A DNA stretch of 64,000 bases from Favolaschia claudopus (GCA_037176885.1 JAWWNJ010000065.1:372001-436000), one strand, 5' to 3'; shown: positions 10,996 to 23,588, counted from the stretch's first letter. Numbers and translations: made by a program. The notes: generated from the sequence alone by a model not told the origin.

Positions 10996-11757
10996 CAGTA
11001 TAGTGCCGCTCCTTGGATCACTGCCCTTCCTTGGATCATCGATTTCTCCTGCCACAACTATTGAACCTGAGCTCAAATCCTCTTACACAGGACATACTGG
11101 ATGGGTTCTGCATCCACTGAATTAATTTTGAGGTGAAAGCTTGACCGCAGCGCGAGTGAGTCGAGGATTGGTGCAAATCAGCCACTGATCCCTTATCAAT
11201 CACCTTTCTGATTCGTGGATCTTGGTCCAATGTGTCAATGGAAGGCCCCGACCATTTTTGAGTATGATCTATGACCTCTTTTGGAGCACTTTTATCGAAA
11301 GGATCGGGCAAATCAGTGCAGAAATGGCCCCAATAAATTTGGGAATGGTGGGAACCGGTGGAAGTGTCACATAATGTCACAGACCTGCCTCAAAATCAGC
11401 GGTTGCGGGAGTCTCAAAAGTGCTCAAAACATGTCGAAGCACTGAGCATTCAACATAGATATAATAGAATATGCACTCCAGGCACAGTACCAGTGGTTAG
11501 GATAGGGACAGAGCAGGAGGAAAAGAGAAATCAGCGAGTGACGGCATGATCCAAGGAAGGTGAATCGTGACGTTTTGACAGGTCAGCGCAATATTTTTTG
11601 TGGGCTCACGCACAGTCTGAGGCACTCAAGCTGAAGCTGCAATTCAACCTATTTTGTCGTCTAGTATCTGCAGTTTTAAATTCAGGAGTTAATTGTATGA
11701 CGTTGAAGAGTTATAAGCAAAGATCAAAGTGGTGATCCAAGGAGCGGCACTATACTG
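10996..11757. mobile_element. 762-bp MITE, copy 1
   Basis: The TIRs begin CAGTATAGTGCCGCTCCTTG; the reverse complement ends at 11757; TA lies on both sides (10994-10995, 11758-11759). It is an inverted copy of 31433-32194: both are 762 bp, the segments I compared showed no difference, and short reading frames on both strands translate identically. It encodes no transposase. Two near-identical copies 20 kb apart mean recent activity. It ends one base before the target duplication of the next element. Confidence 0.93.
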
Positions 11758-11766
11758 TACTTTGAA

Positions 11767-14700
11767 TGGGAACGGGCACCGCCTATGATCTCCGTGGCAG
11801 CTTTGTCCTTGTTTGGTTCGCTGGGGACCTTGGTTCCGATTTTGTAAACCCTAAGGCTTTTTATCTAGCAGCTTTTGCCCCATACTCCCAAGGAATAATT
11901 CATAGGGAATTGACTTCAGATTTGTGCTATCAGAGCAGATTTCTCAAAAGCAGATTATAATTTCTAATTGCAGCAACATTGCGGGAAACACGCCTATAGT
12001 CAAAGAAATTAATGAGAAAATAAAAAATCCGGTCTGATAGCCATGTTGCCGTACCTATTCGCTATGACTTTCCCTCTAAGTGTGAAACGATTGCATGAGA
12101 AATGAAAAAGCCTTAGGGTTTCGGGGAATCCGCCTTGAACGCGTCGGGTCACCTGTGTGACTGCGTGACAAAAAAATCAGGAGACGCGTCGCTTTTGCTA
12201 TCTCTCGAGCTTTCTTCGTGTCTTGACGCCTGAACTACAACCTAGCTTGCCTAATGCTGTCTTGGGACATTGCGCTACTTCTTCTCATCTATGCCGCGGC
12301 AGACTAGGCGGCAAACTGGCGTTGGTCAAGCTCGGGAGCACCGGCACAGTGGGCAGAACGCGGACGATGGAAGCGATGATGACGTCGAGATGGTGGATGG
12401 ATCACAGCCCGGAGGGAGTGGAACAGGCAAGCGAACAACGATGCGCGCACAACTTACGGAAAAAGAAGCTCAAATTGCCGACTTGGAAGCAACAGTCTTG
12501 GACTTGAGATCAACACTTTGCCAGCTACAGGAGGACTTTAATCGCTTACGTTGGGATCATACAACACTGGAGAATGACTTGGAACTCACCTCTGCCGCTA
12601 ACAAATCACTGAAATCCCTGAAACGAAAAGCCGACGCCGCCTTCCTGGAGGAGACTCGGAAACAACAAAAACGGTACAAACGACTGCAAACCACTCGGGA
12701 TAAAACGGCTGAAAGCACTGGCGACACAATCAGTACTCTGAACGAAACCATTGACGGACAATTTCTAGAGATAACCAACCTCTCCAGCGAACTTGCAGCC
12801 GCTCGGGAAAAGATCTTAGCACGCGACGAAGAAATCATCCAATTGCGTTCTCACCTCAAAGACCGTCAATCCACTATCACCGCTCTTCGAAATCGACTCT
12901 ATGCTTCGCAAAAACAAAATTCTCGTGCCCAAGTATCAATAAAAGAACTCCGAAAGCGGCTTCAGGTATTGCTTGTCTGGAATCCTCGGGAGAATGGACA
13001 GTATACTTAGTCTGGAATTTACCGCGTGGCAGGTCATAGGAGGGTCGCCTTATTATATAATCATCGTGTTTGGCAAGTTGTTCCCACGGCAGTTCCTGCC
13101 TCTTTCAACTGCGTGGTCGCTCATTTTCCCATAGTCTGAACGATAAGATGCATTAATAACAGTTTCTCTACACTCCCCGGAGGTCAGAACCTCTTATTTT
13201 CCATTTTGCAGTCCAAAGGCGAGTATTGTTTCTCTTCGCCGCCTTTGGCCGGCGGCGAACACCTCAAATTGAACTCATCCAAATCTCATCCGTTTCTCGA
13301 GCTTTTTTCTGGATTCAAGTGCCGATAATGCGTTTTGGATCATTTGAAAGCCTTTTGCGAGAATAAGGCGCGTAAATACGCGTTCTAGATGCCAGGATGG
13401 AACGTGAGAAATTTATGATTATATAATAAGGGGACCCGCCAATCACTAACCCCTTGGAAGTGACAGACTATTATAATACACCGCAGGTACGAGGAGTTTT
13501 GTATTCTAATGTCTGTTTATAAGAGACTACAGTATACTGCGGTTGCGCGAAGACTTGCTCGGGCGCTGATCAAAGCTGGATGTTCTGCAGGCAAGGTGGA
13601 GTTCGCTGTTACAAGCTGCGCAGAGGCATTCGGCATCACAATCAAGCGTCGATTCATGAGTCGTCGTACAGTTAGCCGGGCCATAGACGAAGGAGGAAAA
13701 TATGGTGAAATTCAGTTGGCTCGCGAGATCATGGAGGCGCCTGGTATTTCATCTGAATTTCACTTAATCACTGTATATCTAATGGCACCTTCAGGATTCA
13801 TCGAAAGCTCAGACGGAACGACGCACCGCGGAATCACAGTCGAGTCCAGCCATGTTACTCTCCTTGCCCCAACATACGAGCCTGGTGTCGACGATTCCGA
13901 CCAAACAACATGGCGACATCGTACCCGATTTATCGAGGTTGCTCCCGCGTTGGATCATACAGCGGAGCGCCAGGTCGAGGGCACCAAGGAGGTGGCGAAC
14001 CGGATAGCTGATGTGTACAATCGGAGTCCGCTGGCTGTTTTGGAGCAGAGGGTGATGCACAGGAATGAGTATTGGCGGAAGAAGCTTGGGGAGAACAAGG
14101 ATCACGCAGCCGATGGGAAGAAGGGTTTCAATATCTCTGCCGAGTATAAGAAGACCGTCGTATTGGAGGACTTGGGCCACGAAGCGATGGAGAGCTCAGA
14201 TATTGCAACGGGTCAGATACTCTCCACCATGGCGTCAATAACCGAAGACGATTTAGCGGCAGTTGCAAACGTACCAAAAGCGGAGCTAGCGAAATTGTCA
14301 GTCGAGCTCTGCAATCATTTTCATCCCATATTTTTGTAGGTCAAAGGAATCACGCACCGAACTCTCGGTCCAAACACTCGAACGCAAACTTGGAGAGCTT
14401 CAATACGAATTACTGACACCCGAGCGACAACAAGATCTCTGCACTCACGTCTTCGGAGGCTGCTGTTGCCATAAAGACCTCAACGTCCTCGGCTATGGTT
14501 ACACTGCAATCCAACGTCTCTACACCACCCACGATATCCCACCTCCTGTTCTTCTTGCCAACTTGGCCAATGCAACGACAATTAAGTTAGGCTCTGGCGA
14601 CGCGGACAACGCCGCAGTGCAGGCTGCCATCGAGTCGAGTTCAGGCGGCGCTATCAAGCTCCTGCAGTTGATGGGCGCACTGTTCCGGCACAAGGACGGA

Positions 14701-16233
14701 GAACGTGGATACCAGGACAAAGGTGTCATCGGCATCCAACAGCTCAAACTCCAAAAGTGCGGTCTTGACGAGTCCTCCAAATTTCCGGACATTTCCAACA
14801 CACGCTATGGCTGCTATTCGTATGCTGCCGCCGAAGTTATCTCCTTCCACGAACTCTATCGCGAATTCATCGAGACAACGATCAACTCAAAAACCAAGTC
14901 CGGCTCTGCCAACAACGTCGAGCGGAACATTCTCGAGGGCCTCAAATGCGATGTTACGAGGACGGAGCTGGTGGCCTTAGCGTTGTACGGTGTGTCGGTT
15001 TCGTGGCCTTACATGGCAATTGTGCGCAGTCGGGGAGCGGATGGGGAGCCGATTAATTTGCTTTCGCTCACAGACCTTCACCGCAAGCTACCAGTGTTCT
15101 GCGCGCACATCTCAGCCAACCCCCACATCTTGCTGGATCCGACAACCCCGCAGGAGCAACTCACCATTGATGGAAAACGCTTCCTGAACGGCCGCTTGTT
15201 TGACGCCATTGATGACCTCCGCTCTAAGAAAAAACTCCCGAATCTGTTCCTCGTCATCTCGGCTATGTTTTCCGGTACTGAGACTGGCTGGATACGCTTC
15301 ACTCCGGAATTCCACGTTGGCGGCACATTCGACCGGCTCACTCCTTGGCAACTTGCTGCTCTTCACATTCCCACAACCAACGACGCAAATGAAAGCAAAC
15401 TCGGTTCATACCGTGGACACATGAAATACCACCCCAACAGTACCGCAGCGACTTTCTCAAATCAAACCCGACTGGAATTCAATAACACGGAGGCATTTGT
15501 CGCCAAACACTTCAGCAAAGTGCTCGAGAAGTTTGTTATGCGGGAGGTGCGGAAAGACGGGAAGAGTCAACGACGAGCGAAATTTCGCAAGGCGTTGGCG
15601 GCGTTGCATATGGAGAAGGCAGAGAAGGCGCTGGCGCGGCGGAAGAAAACGGCTGAGCGAAAGAAAGCCATGGCAGATCGCTTGGCGGGGACGGCTCTCG
15701 AGCTTGACGTCGGCAAGATTCAATTGATGACCTCGGCTGTACTGAAGGACCAGCTCCACGTTTACAAAGATGTTCTGAAGGACGAAGAACTCTCAGCTAT
15801 GCTGTGGAAGAACATGTCAACAGTCGCTGTTCGTCGCAAATTAGTTCTGGAGGCTCGTGAACGGGAACTCTCTCGGCGGTAATCAAAGTTGGCACTCGAA
15901 AAATGATTTCTTACCCATTTCAGGCTATTATCTCAACCTACTGGTCCTACTCCTACCACACCGGCTCCCGAGGAGGAGGACGACAGCATGGTGGTTGAGG
16001 AATTTGGGTTTGGTGCAGACGAAGATGGGGAATGGGAAGATGTCGTTTGAAAACAAATTTTTTTTTTGTGCGAGCCGTGTAGAAAAGCATGTAACTAACA
16101 TATTTCTACGCCAAACCTAGGCGATGCGATATGTGTAGCGCGGGGAACACGCAGGAACATGGATTCGGAGGATTTGATAGGGAACAAACAAGGACAAAGC
16201 TGCCACGGAGATCATAGGCGGTGCCCATTCCCA
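11767..16233 (+). mobile_element. 4.47-kb TIR transposon of an unnamed type
   Basis: The terminal inverted repeats are 49 bp, 11767-11815 and 16185-16233, with one mismatch (TGGGAA, C or T, GGGCACCGCC...). The flanks carry CTTTGAA at 11760-11766 and 16234-16240; if the adjacent A is counted the duplication is ACTTTGAA, 8 bp. A subterminal inverted pair AAACCCTAAGGCTTTTT / AAAAAGCCTTAGGGTTT lies at 11845-11863 and 12104-12121. One intron-containing gene (12291-16050) fills it. The near-perfect TIRs and duplication indicate a young insertion. Confidence 0.9.
12291..16050 (+). CDS. Putative transposase, coiled-coil plus RNase H-like core
   Basis: ATG at 12291 (MPRQTRRQTGVGQ). Exon 1 (12291-12966) encodes a basic/acidic head and a long coiled coil (LTEKEAQIADLEATVLDL...). 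Further coding blocks: about 13490-13742, 13796-14291 and 14339-15878, each joined by a plausible GT-AG intron (for example 13743-13795 and 14292-14338). A last intron at 15879-15923 leads to an acidic tail ending at TGA 16048-16050 (EEDDSMVVEEFGFG). Only 12967-13490 is unresolved. The core has conserved-looking acidic motifs: SSDGTTHRG (~13812), GGCCCHKDLN (~14465) and TTNDANES (~15375), which could be a DDE/D-type triad. I recall similar uncharacterised proteins being common in agaricomycete annotations, but I cannot name a Pfam family. Exact TIRs and a duplication around it support a transposase role. It appears intact. Confidence 0.75.
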
Positions 16234-16240
16234 CTTTGAA

Positions 16241-16613
16241 CAAGTTTCGGATACTTTGAGCAAGTGTCTGCTGTACTCATTGTATCCTGGTTAGCATTAG
16301 AGGGTTTGCGAAGAGCCATTGGAGCCATTGAATGGCTACCGATTTCCGCATTAGGAAACTTTGATGGGCCAAACTTTCATGTAGAAGTTCAGAAGAGCTG
16401 CCTGGAATGAAGTTCGAGTACTCGGACTGGGGGTACCTTTTATCAATACGCCGGAATTTGGACACTTGTTTAGCCATTGGCCATTCAATGGCTGCATCGC
16501 AAACAGGCTATTGTCGAATGAGCGGACCCCTACTCGCGCAACTGCTGATAGGGAGAAATCGCGCTGCCGCCGTCAGACGCGTCCTAATGGCTGCCCAGAT
16601 CACTGTAGGTATT
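16241..16613. other. Non-coding, inverted GCCATTG motifs
   Basis: An inverted pair around GTTTGCGA..AGCCATTG (about 16304-16348 versus 16468-16506) suggests a degraded MITE. No gene is visible. Confidence 0.35.
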
Positions 16614-16814
16614 TGTGACGAAAGCGAGGGGAGCTCGAGTTCCGGCACAAGGGGATCAACAAGAGAACTGGTGTAAGTACTAAATTGACCAAGAGAAAGC
16701 TATCTACGACAAGAGCTAACTACTTATACAGGAAAATAGAGGCTGTGTGGGGGGAGTCATGGGGACGACATACGGGCAGATCTCGCCGGTGGATGCGAAC
16801 GCCGATCCGTCACA
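16614..16814 (-). repeat. Ty3-like LTR, copy 1
   Basis: TGTGACG...CGTCACA, 201 bp, TG...CA ends with a 7-bp terminal inverted repeat. Most of it recurs at about 40910-41115. On the minus strand it is preceded by a purine-rich tract (GGAGGGCGGA at 16815-16824), as expected of a polypurine tract in front of a 3' LTR. The adjacent gag (17100-18208, minus) fits this orientation. Confidence 0.75.
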
Positions 16815-17099
16815 TCCGCCCTCCAGATCGTCGACCACGACGAGCTCAATCTTCATACGAAAATAAATAAATCTTGTTCAAAATTCAACATGTCCGAATA
16901 AATCCGAAATGGTCTTCGAAAAATCAAATTCAAACCATTCTGCCCTCCTCGACGACCATTTCGATGTCGGAGGAGGAAATCATGCGAATTCAGAAGTGTT
17001 CAAGGACTTCTGTGCTCTCCAACAGAGCATCGCGATCAACGGTCGTATCAAAATGAATGCCATGCGCTGCAAAACCGGGCGGACCTTTCCCTTTGGAAG

Positions 17100-18208
17100 C
17101 CATTGAGTTCAACTCAGGACAGTTCCGTGAAAGGTTCCGTGAACGCCACAGTCGAAGCACAAGCCGGCGGCAAAATATTCATTTCGTTTCTTAACCGAAA
17201 GGTTTCTGCCGCGGTCGTGAGACTTTGGCGTAGTCGTGGTAGGTTCAATTTTAACATTGGAAACCGAGAGAACGCGCCCTCCATTACGACGTTTCTCGTT
17301 CGAATCTGAATCCAGTTTTCGGTCATCGGGCTTGGATCGAGTTTTCGGTTGACTCGGTTCAGCCATATCAAGTTCATCGTTATCGTCGTCGACCTTGACG
17401 ATAAATTCGGCGCTTTCCGCACCAGTGGTGACTTCAGCCCAGGAAGAGGTTTCAGGATCACGCTTATCTCGGAAACATTTCCTTGCGAATGTCGGCGTTG
17501 AGGCTCCGCCAGAACATAACAACCTTTTCTTGGTTGGCTTCAAGACCAATGGTATTGAAAATTCTTTCCCATTCTGCCTTGGGAATCAAGACAGATTTTG
17601 AGCCTTGGACGCACTGGCGCAACCGAGTGCGTTGCTTCTCCCGGTAGTTCACGGGGAAACAGAAGTTGAACAACTCCCAAAAAAAATCAGTCAAGATCCA
17701 GGAATATTCGTCATTTTCAACCTTGCTGTTGTAAAATTCAAGTGCACGACCCGTCAGGTAATAAAACCAGTAGAACACACGTTGGTTGGCAGGAACTTTG
17801 CCAACTTGAACGTAATTCGATCCTTCCTTGACAAATCGGTGGAAGGCAATAGCATCGGGTGAGCCGTCGTATTCCTTTGGAGGTATAGGTTTCAAAATCA
17901 TTTTATCTTTCCGGTCAGAATCCCGTTTCTTCTTCGAGGAACGGCGGCGCTTGCGACGATTTCTTGAAGGGTGTGACTTCCCGGAATCTGAATCATCTGA
18001 GGACTCAGAGTTGGAGTCTCAGGAATCAGATGGATCGGACGGGGTAGGTAAACCATCTACACGTTCGGCATTGCGCAACGTGCGCTCGACGAAGCTGCCT
18101 GGCGCAATGCGCGCAGGAGGTGTCGGTTCGGGACGGGATCCGCGGGTCTCGGAACGGATCTGCCGAACGCTGTCTTTGACAGCTGTCTGCGCCTTCGTTA
18201 AATTAACT
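17100..18208 (-). pseudogene. Ty3-like gag fragment, copy 1
   Basis: The minus strand encodes PKEYDGSPDAIAFHRFVKEG, a retrotransposon gag core (QRVFYWFYYLTGRALEFYNS), then a basic Ser/Asp linker and a zinc-knuckle start (GLCFDCGVHG). Several frame changes separate core, linker and knuckle. There is no protease, RT or integrase between gag and the LTR at 16614, so the copy was either internally deleted or belongs to a gag-only family. The 5' end is cut at about 18208, where DUF4419 sequence begins; copy 2 at 38367-40652 shows the missing N-terminus. Confidence 0.8.
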
Positions 18209-18214
18209 TTCCCC

Positions 18215-18598
18215 CCTCCGACATCTTCTCCCCCTTGTCATTACTATCCCCCACTCGAGTACCCACCATCCCTGCTATCATCACACTAGGGAACGTGTCC
18301 CTTGTTTCAGCTTGAATCAGCGGTACATCGACCTCGCCGTAGCCTGGGGCGACGTCCGCGGTGTACATGCGGTGGTAAGGGGTACCGTCGAGGACGAAAT
18401 TATTGTTAGGGTTGAAGGAGTGATGACTAGTTGAGGGAGCTTGCTCCCCCCTTTTGTCTGAGGATCCCGAAAAGTGTATGGCTGTGCAAAGTGCCTGGGA
18501 AGTTCGGGTTGATCTCCCACGGGCACGCCATCTGATGGTCTACCCGTGAAAGATCGGACTGCGCGACGGCAATGAGTGGCTTCTGCTAGAAAATCACA

Positions 18599-18634
<36 letters not shown>

Positions 18635-19640
18635 AATAAGTTGAGGCTTGTCGATTTTTTTCCCTAAACAAACTGATATTCGTCTGCATAAGGCTTGAAT
18701 CACCTCACGTTCAAAATCCTGTTGACATCGATGTTCGCACGGGTACGCCATCAGCTGTGATGTCTCACGGCACAACCAAGTTCGAAGGTGCACAACCAAA
18801 AGAAAATAGAAATGCGAAGTTCAAGGTAGTGTACGGACCACTCGCAACTTAGCATACTAAGAAACATCGACAGAAATGCTCAAATTGACGTTGGCACGGA
18901 ATTTCCAAAATTCAAGTTCTGAGTGCCTCAAAAAATGCCGCGAACTCAACGACCGATCCAGATGCAGAATTTTGCTGAAGCTTCACGGAGTTTCCCAAGC
19001 TCCCCCTTCTCTGTAAGGCGGGAACCAGCATTACAATACACAGTTAGTAGAACGATAGTGTTCCCAGAACTGTTCCGCACTGAGGGATGCGGGGTCCGTG
19101 TTGCGCGGGAGGGGGGCGTTCTGTGCGGATATGTGCTTGAGTAATCGTAGCGACAGAGCAATAATCCCGAAGCGAACCAGATTCAAACTGTTCCCCACCC
19201 ACTTTCCCTTCTTGTTAAACACGGAAAAAGCACTGACCCACCCGGAGTAAAACTCCCCTCCGCCACTCCCACCCGGCGTATAATGTGCAATGCACTGCCA
19301 GAAATTCTCCGCTTCGTTCGTTCCGTCAAACGCTGCGAGGAAGCGGGATATGATTGGGCGCGGCAAGTGATACCAAGCTATGGTCTCGATACCGTACTCC
19401 TTCAGCTTCTCCAACCTCTGCAAGATATTCTCCCAGTCCCTCTTCTCGCCTTCGAGCGTCACGCGCGGGATACGACCGTGATGGCGGCGTACGTGAGATA
19501 TTACTTCAGCGTCGCCATGAGCAGAACCGCCGCCACCGTCTTGTCATGAATCGTGGTTGTGCTGAATGTCGGCGCCGCCCATTCCCTCAGCATTGAGTCG
19601 ACAACATTCCTATCGACAAGCCCAGTAAACTGGCTTGCAA
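18215..19640 (-). pseudogene. DUF4419 family pseudogene
   Basis: The middle block (19462-19031) reads VTLEGEKRDWENILQRLEKL, FLAAFDG..NEAENFWQ, HYTPGGSGGGEFYSGW, the DUF4419 signature. Further upstream (about 19640-19500) TFSTTTIHDKT continues the domain but contains a TAA and a frame change near 19490. The C-terminal block (about 18420-18225; LDGTPYHRMY, GYGEVDVPL) is separated by some 600 bp of unrelated DNA with a GA microsatellite. The function of DUF4419 proteins is unknown; they are abundant in agaricomycetes. The 3' side runs directly into truncated Ty3 gag. Confidence 0.75.
18600..18633. repeat. (GA)n microsatellite
   Basis: About 16 uninterrupted GA units, within the spacer of the DUF4419 pseudogene. 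Confidence 0.95.
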
Positions 19641-19851
19641 TCCGGCGAATTCACTTGCGCGTGCCTTGAATGCCTGAATGACTTAGAGGGATGGTACTCA
19701 CATCCCAATTTTCAGCTCTTTGAAAACTCAATTTTTGGCTACAAACGTAGCGACCTGGGATTAGCGGAGCAACCCAGCTCCACATGCCAGCTAAGCGGCC
19801 CGGGTCGCTTCGCACAAACTCGCTATTAAATGTCATAGGCATCCACAAGTA

Positions 19852-20274
19852 TGGTGCGGTTCACTTCGTCACCACCAACCTTGTGACAACCGTTATTACC
19901 CACCCAAAAAAAAACCTGATTTCTTATTCCTCTTGCCAAAATGCTCATTTCAGTAAGAGAAACACTTTCCCAAGAGGGATTTTAAATTAGAGCAGATCTG
20001 ACTGGGTAATAGATTTTTCATGGTGTTAAATTGGGACTGCACACCACATATGCCTCACAAAGCTGGTAGAAGTGGGTTGGGAGGATTTCTTACCTTCAAT
20101 ATGCTGTGCAGAAAGCACGTTGTAAGTCCTTTACATTGAAACTGAGTATTTGCTCACAGATTTGACTGTTCTGAAGGCCAAAAATAGGTAACAAAGTGCA
20201 TTTTTGTTAAAATTTTTGCCTTCGGCGGATTTGGGACTTGCACAAATGTGGTGGTGACTAAGTGATCCGCACCA
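19852..20274. mobile_element. 423-bp MITE with TA duplication
   Basis: TGGTGCGG..TCACTT..GTCACCACCA at 19852 is answered by its complement ending at 20274 (about 26 bp, two mismatches), with TA at 19850-19851 and 20275-20276. Non-coding. The TIR start TGGTGCG and the CACCACCAA block resemble the TIR of the element at 31305-32502, so they may share a transposase. Confidence 0.82.
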
Positions 20275-20454
20275 TAGGCTAAGGAAGGGAGGGGTCGGCC
20301 GGGATAATTCTATTGCGAAACCCCGGTTTCCTCACTCTTGCGCGGAAACCCGGGGTGCAGACCCTTGTCCGAAACATCCTATTTTGGGAAGTGAGGTGCA
20401 CTACATGCACTTTGAATCCTTATGATAACTTTACTCGATGTGTGTATGTCCCAA

Positions 20455-20600
20455 ACCGCCTATATTGGCTGACAAGCCGATATAAGCCGATATAAGCCCA
20501 TAATCCATAAGGGGATTATATCGCATAGGTGCTAACCACGTATTAATCCCTCATAATCCGGCTGAGGATTATATCGGATTACTGAGAACAAGTAATTGGA
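20455..20600. repeat. Fragment of the 48426-49578 MITE family
   Basis: AGCCCATAATC, AAGGGGATTATA and CATAGGTG blocks match the reverse complement of the right part of the element at 48426-49578 (about 49430-49550). The terminal TATGTCGG end is missing, so it is a truncated copy. Confidence 0.6.
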
Positions 20601-21096
20601 TCTTCATGGATTACTTGGCTTACGCGCAATTACGCACTATTACACCGGATTGAGGCTACTTGTTCACCCAAATGATAGTCGATTCATTCAACTACGACAC
20701 TCCGTACGGCCACTACACCCACGCGCAACCAGTGACCGTCCGAAGGGATAAGGCCTATAGTGCTATAGCCCTGCTATAGGGCTATAATCAGGCCTCTAGC
20801 AATCCTCGGACAGTGTTCAAGGCCAGAAGGGCTATAGAGTCACATGTTCTCACCCCAATCAAGGAGGTCTACCAGAGGAGGAATTGGCATTGGTTGACGT
20901 GCCGAACAGTAATTCACGAGATATGAAGGTAAATTTTGACGATTTTTCAAGGGTTTTCTGCCCCAAAAAAATACGCCTGAGTTCGCGCTTCGTCCGCATA
21001 ATGTATCGAACCTTTTCTGCAGCCAGCTCCGTCCGCATAACGTGGCTAATACTAGTGGGATTCGTTAAGTGAGCATACTACGATGTAAAATATGTA
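20600..21096. other. Non-coding spacer with TATAGC palindromes
   Basis: TATAGTGCTATAGCCCTGCT followed by ATAGGGCTATA (about 20754-20791) is palindromic. No gene is recognised. It lies downstream of the minus-strand transposase gene and might hold its 3' UTR. Confidence 0.35.
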
Positions 21097-23588
21097 CTAA
21101 GAACTATTTTCTGCCTCAGATTCGGACTCTACAGGTAAATCTACAGTAATGGTAAGAGGCGCTTTGGCCTTTTTGGATTGAAGCTTCTTTAAAGCCTCGA
21201 CTGCGGCATGCAATGCATCCGCACGCCGCTGGAATGTCTGCAGCAATGTAAATGAGTCCTTGCTAAGAGTCAACAAGGTGTGGGGGTTGCCCCCCGGAGT
21301 GGCAGTTTCGAGCCGCTCAACTGGGAAGCGCGCCAAGGAAAACAAGATGTGGGTGCGAGGAATTTGAAGGACGGTGGGACAAGCAAGCACTGGGCAAGCC
21401 AGCGAGCTGAAGATTTGGCCCGCGAGCTGTCGATAGGCCGTAACATAGACATATGACGGTTTCCCGACACTGCTCGTCTCCGGTATCCAGTTGTGATTGG
21501 TGTTTTTTGCGTACATCGTGAACACTACAAATCGTCAGTATTGGCCCATGACCGTCATCAGTAGTTTGCCTGACCTTCCCCCAAAACGACCTCATGAGGA
21601 TCGGCTCCGGTTGCCTGCTTGAGAGCCAGGACAAGGTGACCTGGTTTGAGAGGATACACATCACTGATGTTGGGTGTATAAACGTTCTCGTGGAAAGACT
21701 GGAAGCCCGCGAACGCTGTAGCTCGAAGCTGGACAAATTTCTGGCATGTCATTAGCAAAGGACCAACAAATAACGGACGAGAAAAACGCACCGATGCGGC
21801 AACGGCTTGGACAGTGGCCTTGTTTTGAGCTCGTGTGGTACCCCCGGGTGCTCTGGTCCATTGAAGCTGCCTGTATGTCTTACAAAGCGATCCAGTCCTG
21901 TTGTTTTATTGAGTGTGTCGGAAGCAGGCACAGCGGCTGCCAGTCTCTTCAGGAGAGATTCCCGGAGAGTCTCGCGCTGCCATGGCGACAGATACTCGCC
22001 TGCGCTGTCGAACTGCCTTTGCCATTGACTGTGTCTGGTGGCGCAGTCGTTCGGAGACCATCAGGGGGTAATTCAGAGCCTGATTGTCGACGAGAGATAG
22101 CACTGATAAGTGTACTGGACAGCCTAATATGTATATGACTAGTGTTGGTCAATCGTAAACCACATTAATATTTTACCAGTTTAGGCGGCTCCAAATGGGT
22201 CCGAATCTCATCGCGTAAAGTTCCCGGAGATTCCTCTGTGGAATCGGGGAGGCTTGAACTGCAAGGGTTTAAGAGAGTGTCGGAATCGTGACAGAATTCA
22301 CTCACATCTGGAGGGAGAGGTCTAATGACTCGGAAACAAGTGCGAGTTCACACGTTTCAAATGTGTCCTCGTCTTTTGACGATTTGAATGAAACGGGCTG
22401 GTATAGGGCCAACAGTTCTGTGAGATTCTGCGGGGGCCGTGGCACTGGTTGGTGGAACTTCTTGCGTAAAGGTGCAGCATGGCATCAAAACTGGGGTCGA
22501 CATAGTCCTTGAGGACGACATCTGCATCAATATCAAGGAGACTCAGAAGTTGCTCAGCTTCGGCAAGAGCACGCTCCGAGGCTTGAGCAATCTCGTCGTC
22601 ACTTGAATAGCGCAGGAGTTCGGCCATATCGAGGTCATCGGCCTTGAAATAGGTGTGGTGATATCCCGCTGATGTTTGGTTTGCCTGCTCGTCAGGCGAG
22701 AGATTTCCGAATGCCCCGAGCATCATCGCACGAAGCTTGCGCTCGAAATTTAAGACATCGGTGTAATTGAAGTCCTTTTTAAGCTGTCGAAGCATTCCAA
22801 AGAGATGCTCGCAATGAAGCCAAGGAAGAAGAGGATATGTCGGAAAGTATTGTCGATAGATGATGATGAGGGAGATAAGGCTATCACAAAGGGTAAGGAA
22901 TATGTCGTAGGATTCTCGAGAGATGTATGCCGAGTTTGTGATCGGGATGGGCGTTGATATGCGACCGCCACGCCATGAGGAAGAAACGTGTACGAAGGAC
23001 CATCTTGATTCGATCGAGATGAGGGATGCTGCGATTCTGCCACGCATCAACCAGTTCACCGAGGACGAAGAGGTACACAGAAAGGCCTTTCTGGTCTGGG
23101 ATATTATCGGAGTGAAACTTGAGGGCCGCAGCGGAAAACAATCGCGCAGCTGCTCGGTCGTCCTGCTTCTTTGCATTTGAGATGTCATGCCAAAAAGGCG
23201 GCCCCAACACATGCTCCGCCAAAGCATGGAGCATGGAAAAACACATCAAGAAAAAGCCGATGACGAGCATGCGAGCACCGGTCATCAGCTGGTTGCGGGC
23301 AGTTTTCAAGCCATGCTTTGAGTCTTGCGTCATGGTAGCGGGATGTCCATCGAAATAGATGACCACTTTGAGGGAGACGACACAGCTGGGTTTTGAATTT
23401 GGAATAAGGAGCGACGGCGCATCATCAGCAATGATGCGCTGCGTAGCCCGCTCTACCTCAGCGCCATCTGAGGAAAAGGAGACGGGGTGGATGTCGTGTT
23501 CGTGCAGCAGCGTCGCAAGCTGGTGATGCATGCTTGCCAGCTCCTCGACCTTCGTAGTCGACCCGCGAGCTACGGCGGCAACAAGGAT

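Noticed and set aside
10994..11759. 114- and 63-codon frames inside the 762-bp MITE as genes
   Set aside because: They overlap on opposite strands within a non-coding TIR element; their identity in both copies reflects recent duplication, not selection.
20754..20791. TATAGCCC palindrome as a terminator or operator
   Set aside because: Eukaryotic context and no adjacent gene end; more likely a microsatellite or MITE relic.
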